Below are positions 14,640 through 22,317 of a stretch of DNA of 22,317 bases, piece after piece. Position 1 is the stretch's first letter. Every line of letters begins with the position of its first letter. The position numbers and the translations under genes are program-made. The notes below the pieces were generated by a model. That model saw only the letters and a list, made by a program, of their open reading frames with translations, was not told the DNA's origin and made no database searches. This stretch comes from Thecamonas trahens ATCC 50062 (taxonomy: Eukaryota > Apusozoa > Apusomonadida > Apusomonadidae): contig NW_013657605.1 of assembly GCF_000142905.1 (NCBI RefSeq), positions 28,778 to 51,094 on the forward strand, in the 5' to 3' direction.

Positions 14640-17600
14640 TCAAAACGCAAACTCGTCACTGGTCTCGATGCGCCGGCTTGAGTCCCCGGCCCGCAGCCGC
14701 ATCCGCTCGGCCATGGCGTCGATCTCCTGGGTCGAGGCCTCGATCTCGGCGTCCAGCGCGGCGAGCGTGCCGTCGTCATCCGAGTCGTCGACCGCGGAGA
14801 GCGGTGCGGCTTGTCGCGGCCGCCGCCGCTGCGGCGTCGCAGCACTGTCCTCGCTGGCCTGCGCGGCGGCGAGCTGCCGCTCGAGCGTGACAACACGGGT
14901 CTTGAGCGCGCGCACCTCGTCGGTATCGTGCTCGAGCGCGATGAGCGACTCGGTCTGGAACGCCATCAGGGTGTCCTTGTCCTTCTTGAGCGAGCTCAGC
15001 TGGTGCTCGAGCTCGTGGATCCGGTTGGTGTCAACCTTGCGCTGCTTGCGGAGCTTGGCGGCCTCGGCCTTGGCGACCTCGGTCGTCCGCGAGAGGTCCT
15101 CGTTCTGTGCCATCATCATCATGATCACCTCGCCCTCCTTGAGGCGTGCGATCTCCTCCTTGTGCGCGACCTTGAGCTTCTCGCGGTCCTTGGACGCCGC
15201 CTGCAGCTGCCGCGACAGCTTGGAGACCTTGACCTTGAGCTCGCGGATCTGCATTTCGGCCTCGTCGCGCTCGGTCCGCACCGCCCGCAGCTCAGCCTTG
15301 TACTTGGCCGCATTCCGCGACGCCTCTGAGCCTGATGACTCGCCGCCAGCCGGCGCGCTTCCGCTGCCACCGTCGGTGCTCTCCAGCCGACGCTGCAGCT
15401 GCACAATCCGCTTCTTGAGCGACCGGATGGTCTCCGCGTCACTCGACGACCGCTCGCCCTTGAGCGAGCCCATCGAGCCCGAGCGGTTGAGCATCTTGCG
15501 CTCGAGCGCCTTGACCTGCGCTTCGGCCTTGTCTGCCCGCGCCTGCTCGCGCGCAACCTGTGCCCGCAGCGTCGCCGACTCGTCCTTCACCACGCTAGCC
15601 CGCGACTTGGTGTCGAGCAGCGTCGCCCGGAGGCCGTGCAGCTCGGCCTCGGCCGCTGTCGCCCGCGCGTGAAGCTCCTTCAGCTCCGACGTCATCATAT
15701 CGTCGTGCGCAGCCTGCTCGGCGGCAGCCACAGGCCCGGCTGCACGAAGCGTGTTGTTGGCCACAGAAAGCTCGCGGTTCTTGCTCCGCAGCTGCTGCAC
15801 GTGCTCGCGCAGCGAGGTCACCTCGCCGGCCAGCCGCGCGTTCTCGGCCACCAGCGCGTCGACCTTGGCCTCGACCCCGGTCCCGGCTCCGGCCGCGGCG
15901 CCCGGCGCCGTCGCCTCGATTGCCACGTTGACTGCGTTGACCGCAGCCTGAAGCGCGTCCTCGGTCTCGCGGAGCTTGGCCTTCATGGCCAGCACCTCGT
16001 CGGCGTCGGTCGTCGACGCGGCACGCAACGCGTTGGCCTCGGCCTCGGCAGCGCGCAGCGCGTCCTTAGTCGCCGCAAACCGGTCCTTAAGCGTCCCGTG
16101 CGCGAGCGTCACCTCCTCCAGCTCGCTCTGCACCGCCCGGAGCTTCGCATCTGCACCCTCGAGTGCAATAATCTTCGACTGCAGATCGCGCTCAAGCTTG
16201 GCCTCCTTCTCCAGCGTCTGCTGGAGCGAGGCCACCTGCGACTCGGAGGAGCCAACCGAGGTGTGGAGCGACTCAATCTTGGACCACAGCTGGTTCTGCG
16301 TCATCTCGGCCATCTTGGCCGCCTCGGCCGCCTTGTCCTCCAGCGCCGCATACTCGGCGTCCTTCTCTTCCATCGCGCGCTGCGCCTCGAGCAGCTTGGC
16401 CTGAAGCTCCTGGACCTGCGCCGCAAGATCGCCGGCCTCGGCCTCGGCCACCGTTGATGCCTCGGCCGACGTCTCGTGCACGTTGTCTACCTCGTCCTTG
16501 AGTGCCTCGCACTCGGCCTCCAGAAGCTCGATCTTGGCCTGGGCCTCGCGCCGTGCCTTATTGGCCTCGTTGAGCTTGGTCGCCAGCTCGTTCATGTTCT
16601 CACGCGCCGCCGCGAGCGCGCCCTGGTGCACGCTAGTCGACGACTGAAGCGCCGCGTTGCTCGCGCTCGACGCCTCAGCCAGCTCCTCCTCCAGCAGTTG
16701 CGACCGTGCCGCGAGCGTCGCCGCCTCCTGCCGGGACGCATCCAGGGCCGCCTTGGTAGTGGCAATCTCACGCTGCGCGGCCTCCACACTGTGGGTCGCG
16801 TCGGAGAGCATGCCCTCCAACTGCGAGATCTGCGCAAACGACGCGTCCTTGATCGTCTCCTGCACCTGCTGCGCAGCTTCGAGGTCCGCCTGCAGCGACT
16901 CGACCTCGTCCGACGCGTCCTCCAACTGCCGCGTCAGCGACTTGATCTGCGCCTCGGCGGCCACGGCCTTCTCACGCTCAGCCACCAGCGCCTCGTTGAG
17001 CTCTGCTCGCTGCTCGCGCTCCGAGTCGAGCAGCGCCGAGAGCGACTCGATCTGCGCGTTGAGCCCAGACTCGCGCTCCGATGCTGCCTGGCTCTCCGAT
17101 GTGCGTGCCAGCTTCTCCGACGCAAGCGCCCGCTCTGCGTCGGCCGCCGCTAGGCCAGCCTCGCGGATCCGCCGGTTGAGGTTGGCCGTCGAAGTTGAGC
17201 TCCGCGCCCCGGCCTCCTCGGCAGCCTTGGTAAGCTCGAGGACCTGGACCTCGGCCGCGGTCCGCCGCGCGATCTCGCGCTCCAGCGCCGTCGCACTCTC
17301 GGCCGCCTGCTTCTCGGCACGACTCTTGCCCAGTTCGCACGCCTGCAGCTCGTTGCGTGCGGCACGGACCGCGGCGTCGAGCTCGGCCACCTCGGCGTCA
17401 AGCTCGGCCACACGCGCCTCGGCAGCCACAGCCCGCTGCGTCTCGGCGTTAAACGCCGCAACCTTGTCGGCCTCGGCAGAGATCTGGCTCTCCAGCTCGG
17501 CAATCTTGGCCGCCGCACGCTGCTTCGCCGCATCCTCGTCCGCCCGCGCGCTCACCGTCGCCCGCTTCTCAGACTCAACTGCGGCTTGGAGCTCGGCAAT

Positions 17601-17911
17601 CTGCGACTGCGCAAACTTGAGCTCGCGGGCTGTCTGGTTGTGCTCCAGTTGCAAGTAGCGCTTCTCCTCACGCACCTTTTCCAGCTCAGCCCGCGCCTCG
17701 GCCCGCGCCTCACGCGCAGCCTCGAGCTTGGCCTCCACCCGTGACGTCTTCTCGTTGGCGTCCATCACGTCCTGCTGCGCCAGCGCCGCCTCGCGCCGGA
17801 CATCGCCCATTGCCCGCTCCATCTCCAGGATCTTGCTCGACAGCTCCGAGTGCCGCACCCGCGCCTCGCCAAGTTCGGTCTGCAGCCGCATGTTGGCATC
17901 CTTGGTCCGAT
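14640..17911 (-). CDS. Long coiled-coil protein, proposed 3' exon
   Basis: This exon encodes 1,089 residues of almost unbroken coiled coil rich in Ala, Glu, Lys, Arg and Gln, followed by a short acidic and then basic tail that ends DEFAF. Breaks in the coil occur at a Gly/Ala hinge (ATAPGAAAGAGTG) and at Ser/Gly-rich linkers (LNRSGSMGSLKGERSSS and TDGGSGSAPAGGESSGS). There is no motor, GRIP or membrane domain, so a scaffold or tether role is only inferred from shape. The open frame extends upstream to a TTG at 17939, but coiled coil begins at once (RTKDANMRLQTELGEA), which suggests a continuation from an upstream exon. If separate, the best start is ATG 17891 (A at -3), giving 1,083 residues. 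It converges on the NFKBIL1-like gene with 39 bases between stop codons. Confidence 0.85.
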
Positions 17912-18244
17912 CTGCCCGTCCATCACCGCCCGCCCACAATCAATCAATCACCCAGGTGAGTCAATCGCCCAAACTTGTCCCACCAACACACAGGTACAAA
18001 AAAAGAGGCAGGACAAGCCAAGCCCTTCGTTTATGAGCGACGGCGCGCACATAGTCGAAGGGATGGACGCCTCTGCACACTGCCACCGATAAGCTCTCGG
18101 TCACTCCGTTGGTCCCTTGGGGGGAGGGAGGGGGAGGAGGGGGAGGGGGGGCACACGCACACGCAGATCAGCTCCGCGAATAGTCGCGGCGCGACCGAAG
18201 CGGCTCGGAGCGGTCCATGCCGCGGCCTGCGGCCAAATACGCAC
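17912..18244 (-). other. Proposed intron joining the two coiled-coil frames (333 nt)
   Basis: Read on the minus strand the donor is GACTAG|GTGCGTATT, a close match to GTRNGT, and the acceptor is GACGGGCAG|ATCGG. The last exon codons use the locally rare AGA and CTA. The joined codon G+AT is Asp, the frames agree, and the heptad pattern runs on through DLKQRLDRTKDANMRLQTEL. Inside the intron, 18119-18151 is a C-rich tract on the coding strand. The weak point is the acceptor, which follows G-rich rather than pyrimidine-rich sequence. Without splicing the upstream frame ends at 18168 after 25 further residues. Confidence 0.52.
18119..18151. repeat. G-rich (coding-strand C-rich) tract
   Basis: A G/A-only purine run on the plus strand with several blocks of four to seven G. 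It could form a G-quadruplex, and in the transcript of the minus-strand gene it is a C-rich pyrimidine tract. It lies inside the proposed intron and ends next to a short CACACGCACACG run. Confidence 0.85.
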
Positions 18245-21200
18245 CTAGTCTCTGCTTGAGGTCTGAGGCGTCTGCGGCCGAGGTCTCGACGCGGGCCTCG
18301 GTGGCACGGGACGAGTCCAGGAGCGCGCTGTGGGCCGAGGAGACCTGCGCAAGCTGGTCCTTGAGGGCGTCGCGCTCGACAGTCAGGTCCGAGATGGACT
18401 GGAGTAGATCCTTGCACTTGTCCTTGTAGCCGTCGACCTCTGCGAGGGCAGCGTCAGCAGCAAGCTTGAGCGAGTCCTTCTCCTTGGCGAGGGTAGCACT
18501 GGTAGCGCGGGCGTCGGCAAGGGACGCGGCAGCCTGCTCGGCGGCGTACTTGTCGGACTCGAGCTTGGCCGAGAGGCGGGCGATCTCGAGGGCGGCGGTC
18601 TTGGCGTCGTTCTCGAGCTGAGCAACCTCCTCCTTGGAGACCCGCAGCGTTCGCTTCTTCTCGAGCAGCTCAGCCTCAACAGCCTCGACCCGCTCGCGGA
18701 GCGCGGCCTCGGAGAGAACGAGCGCGTCATGGGCCGAGGTGAGGGCGTTGTTGGAGCGGGTGAGCTCGCGGAGATCGTCCTCGAGATTGGCGACGCGGGA
18801 GAGCGCGTTGTCACGAGAGGTGACGGCCTTGGTCAGCTTGAGCTGGGTGTGGCGCAGCTCCTCGTCGGCCTTGTCCTGGCGGGCAGCGGCGGCGGCGGCG
18901 TCGCCAGTGGCGGAGTCGGCTGTCTGCTTGAGCGCAGCAGACTCGGCCACGAGCGACTCCTCGCGGACCAGGGCGGCGTGGAGCTGCTTCTTGTAGTGGT
19001 TGATCTCATCCTCAAGGTCCGAGTACTTGAGCTGGGTCTGCGACGTCATCGACTCCATCTGGTCGTAAGCGGCGTCGAGAGACTTTTGCAGGTTGGCCAG
19101 AGCCTGCGACTGCTTGGCCTCGAGGTCGACGATGCGGGCCTCGTAGCGGTCCTTCTCGGCGCGCCAGGCCGCGAGGGTCTCGTCGAGCTCTGCGGCCTTG
19201 AGCTCGAGGCGCTTGTTGGCGTCTGCCAGCTGCTGGGCAACCGACATCTTCTCGAGCTCAAAGGTGGCTTTGTCGCGGCCCGAGGCCGAGATCGAGGCGT
19301 TGGCCTTTGCCAGCTCCTGCTCGACGGCATACTTTTGGGCGGTGAGATCCTCGACGTCTGCGCGGTAGCGGGCGATTTCGGCGTCCTTGGTCTCGCAGGC
19401 ACGGGCGAGCGCGTCCTTCTCGGCGACGTCGGTCTGAAGCTTGCGGCGGAGGAGCGAGAGCTCATCCTCGAGGCCGCGGGCCTCGGAGACAAGGTCCTGG
19501 TTCTCGCGCAGGACCGAGTCAAAGTTGACCTTGACCTCGTCGTAGGCCTTGGTCTTGAGCTTGAGCGACTCTGCGGTCGAGTCGAGCTCCTGTTGAAGCT
19601 TGAAGGTCTTCTTCTCCTCGGCATCAAGGTAAGCCTTAGTCTCTGCGAGGTCCTCCTGAAGCTTGGCAATGTTGCGCTCGAGGGTGACCGAGTGGACGGT
19701 GGCCTGCGACTTTTCGGCGGCCTCGACCTCAAGCTTGTTGCGGGTGTGGGCGATCTGGGCCTCGAGGGCGGCCTTGGAGGCGCGGACCTGCTCGAGACGC
19801 TGGTTGGCGCCATTGGCCTCACGCTTGGCGTCCTCGAGCTTCTTGGTCAGCTCTGCGGTCTGGTAGTGGGCGAGGCCGAGGTCGCGCTTGGCGTCGTTGA
19901 GCGCCGACTCGAGAGAGACGCGGATGGCGGCAAGCTCGTCGTACTGGGCCTGGTGGGCGGCGAGCTCGGTGAGGACGTCCTCGCGGGCGGCGAGGAGCGA
20001 GTCGCGCTCGCGAGTCATCGACTCGAGCTGGCGCTTGTAGTCGTCCGAGGTGTGGGCGACTGACGACTGGGCGACCGAGAGCTCGGAGACGAGCTTATCG
20101 GTCTCGGACTTGTCGGCGAGGGCGGCGTCGCGGGCGCGGAGGGCGTCGAGCAGGAGGGTGTGCTCGTGGGCGTGTTTGGCGATCCAGTCGTCACGCTCGC
20201 GCTCCATCTTGGCCAGCTCCTCACGCTTGCAGGCGTGGGCGTGGATCTCCTTCTCAAGATCCTGCTCAAACTCGGTGAGCTCGGTGCGGAGCACGTCTTT
20301 TTCGGCCTCCATGACAGCGTTGATCTTCTTGAGATCCTCGATCTGCGACCGCTGGTGGTCGATGGTCCCGTTGAGCTGGACGCGCTTCTTGTTCTCCATG
20401 TGGAGGGCGTTCTTAAGCTCGTCGATGGTTTCCTTGAGCGCCGAGACTTCGGACGCCGTCGACTTGGCTTGCGAGACGGCCGAGGCCGACGAAGATTTGG
20501 CGAGAGCGAGCTCCGACTCGTGGGCGAGCTTGGTGTCGGCGAGCGCGTCCTCAGCGGCTGCGAGTTCGGTGCGAAGCGAGACGACGAGGCCGTCCATGTC
20601 CTTCTTGGCGGAAAGCGCCTCGGCGAGCATGCGGCGAAGCTCGGCGATTGTCATGTCGGTCTCCTCGCGATTCTGTAGCTCGTCGAGCTCGGCAAAGAGC
20701 ATGTCGACCTGGTCGGCGAGCGAGCTGTTCTCGGCGGTGAGCGAGTCGATCTTGGCGTTGGCGGCAGAGAGCTCGGCGGCGTGGGTCCGGCGCACGGCCT
20801 CGACGTTCTCGGCAAGGAGCAGCTTTTGCGAGTCGAGGAAGTCCTTCTGGGCCTCGTCCTCGATGAGGCGCGACTCGAGCTCAGAGTTGAGGGCAAGCAG
20901 CTCGTCGACCTTGAGACGGAGCTCGGTGACCTCGATGAGCTTGTCGTTGAGCTTCTCGGCCGAGACGTCCGACTCTGCGGTTTGCGAGCGGATCGTGGCC
21001 TTGGCGTCGGCAAGTTCGGACTTGAGGTCGGACACGGTGTTACGCTCGAGCTCGGCCGACTCGAGGGCGCGGGTGAGCTCAATCTGCAGGTCTGCGGCCT
21101 GGCGGGCGACCTTGTCGCGGAGCTGCTTCTCCGACGCGAGCTGCTTGGTGAGGCGGTCGAGCGAGAGCGAGACGTCGCGGGTCTCGTCGCGGGCGGCGGT

Positions 21201-22217
21201 GAGCTCGGACGAGAGCGCGGCGCTGGATTTCTTTTCGGCGTGGAGAGAAGCCTCGATGTCCGAGAGCTTGTTCTTGAGAGCCAGGGTGTTGTTCTTGGCA
21301 GCCGAAAGCTCGTCGGAGAGGAGCGAGACCTGCTGCTCGAGCTGAAGGCGGGTGGCGCTCTCCTTCTCGCCCGAGTTCTCCAGTACCAGGGTCTTGTTCT
21401 GCTCGTCGCCGAGGCGCTGGGCAAGGTCGGAGGCCTGGTGGGTGAGCTGGGCGCGGGCGTCCATCTCATTCCGGAGGCGCTCGCCAAACTCAGTCAGCTG
21501 CGCCGACATCTCCTCGAGCTGGGCGGCCATCGACGCGTGCTCGCCCCAGATGTCTGCTGTGGAGACGACGTCGTGGAGGGTGGCGTCGGTCCGCTTGAGG
21601 AACGACGAGTTGAGAGCGTTGAGCTTGAGGGCGACCGACTCCTTGAACGCGGTCGAGTTGGCGTTGACCGGGTTCGCGCGGGCGCGGTCGGTTGAGGCCT
21701 GCAGCCGCGAGAGGTCGCTCTGCCAGCGGGAGCGCGACGAGGTGAGGCCCTGGACAAGCTGGTCGAGGGCGTCAATGACTGAGAGCCGCTTGTTGAGCTC
21801 GAGCACATCCTCATACGGAAGGGCAGCGCCGGACGACTTGGAGGCGTCGGCGCCGAGGTCGAGCGGGGCGGGCCCGACAGCGTTGGAGCTCGCCGAGCCG
21901 CCGGCCGACTCGGAGTCAGAGGCAGCGTCAGCGTCATCGCCACCAAACCACGCGCCGACAGCCTTGCCGATATTGAGCCGCATGTCCCAGGCCGACCACA
22001 GCTGGCGATCATCGTCGCCGTTCTCGCCAGCGTTCATCGACACATCATGCTGCGGCTGAAGCATAGACGAGGACATACCCGACGTATCCGGGTTGTTTGC
22101 CAAGTGAGAGACAGTCTTGCTCAGCTCCGAGTTATACCGCTCGGCAGCTGCACCAGGTACATGAGAAGCAGCAAGAATCTCCAGCTGCGACTCGAGGTGC
22201 TTGACATGGTTCCACAT
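18245..22217 (-). CDS. Giant coiled-coil protein, proposed 5' exon
   Basis: The exon encodes 1,324 residues from ATG 22217 (A at -3). Residues 1-30 form a short helix (MWNHVKHLESQLEILAASH). Residues about 50-140 are disordered and acidic with a Trp-containing patch (DRQLWSAWDMRLNIGKAVGAW). From about 150 a helical region (EDVLELNKRLSVIDALDQL) passes into long coiled coil to the end. The pattern of Leu, Ala, Glu and Lys resembles golgins, rootletins and other centrosomal or Golgi tethers, yet low-complexity coils cannot be assigned to a family by eye. With the downstream exon it would make a protein of 2,414 residues, about 0.3 micrometres if fully extended. Unspliced, the frame stops at 18168 as a 1,349-residue protein. 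An exon upstream of 22217, outside the window, cannot be excluded. Confidence 0.87.
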
Positions 22218-22317
22218 TTTGCGTTCGTCGTCTGGGTAGAGGGGATGTTGTGAGGGTTTGGGGGGGAGAGGGGGGGAGGGGGGGGGGGTATGGGTAGGTT
22301 GGGAGGGGGGGGGGGTT
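22218..22317. other. G-rich 5' flank of the coiled-coil gene
   Basis: From about 22252 to the end of the window the plus strand is almost all G with a few A and T, in blocks of up to nine or more G. On the coding (minus) strand this is a C-rich leader just before the start codon, like the leader before 12090. No promoter motif is visible and the region is cut by the window edge. Confidence 0.6.

Noticed and set aside
17956-17993. Plus-strand GTGAGT...CACACAG mini-intron
   Set aside because: No plus-strand gene is present here and 38 bases is very short; it is probably chance sequence within the minus-strand intron.
14668-22059. Long plus-strand open frames opposite the coiled-coil gene (for example 20050-21345 and 16657-17658)
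   Set aside because: They are mirror images of GC-biased Glu/Leu/Ala codons, giving Ser/Ala/Arg-rich products with no domains; the minus-strand frames have the expected codon pattern.

Overview
The window is nuclear DNA of a GC-rich, gene-dense eukaryotic microbe. The evidence is short GT-AG introns, a mitochondrial carrier, a mitochondrially targeted acyl-CoA dehydrogenase, an ASH-type beta-sandwich domain, arginine/serine (RS) nuclear proteins and a very long coiled-coil protein. Codons strongly prefer G or C at the third position, and flanks and introns carry long C or G runs. The style fits a free-living protist such as an apusomonad (Thecamonas-like), but that is a guess from composition and gene style, not a placement.

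Layout, left to right. 1-256: AT-richer flank with a 31-base G run. 257-2479 (+): Ser/Pro-rich protein with an N-terminal ASH-like domain; its last exon is in another frame and is reached through an 83-base intron. 2521-3681 (+): basic, disordered protein with a KEN box and a D-box, probably with a first intron. 3824-4804 (-): SLC25 carrier. 4805-6026: 1.2 kb divergent spacer with no convincing gene. 6027-7556 (+): SPFH/Band 7 protein that looks like a cut-down major vault protein. 7557-9581 (-): C2-domain protein whose stop codon touches that of its convergent neighbour. 9644-11572 (-): AidB-type acyl-CoA dehydrogenase. 11573-12089: divergent spacer with a 30-bp tandem array that carries one CCAAT box per unit. 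12090-13415 (+): very basic Lys/Arg/Ser protein. 13461-14600 (+): NFKBIL1-like RS protein with a C-terminal HPD motif. 14640-22217 (-): two long coiled-coil reading frames that join in frame through a 333-base intron into a possible 2,414-residue protein.

The genes form no obvious pathway. Carrier and acyl-CoA dehydrogenase are both mitochondrial; the two RS/Lys-rich proteins are probably nuclear; the ASH protein and giant coiled coil could belong to cytoskeletal or ciliary structures. Tandem neighbours lie only 41, 62 and 45 bases apart and convergent ones 0 to 142 bases apart, so regulatory space is confined to the two divergent spacers.

I found no RNA gene, transposon, CRISPR array, phage or defence system. 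Several frames run upstream only to TTG or GTG codons; in a eukaryote I took the first good ATG or proposed an exon instead.
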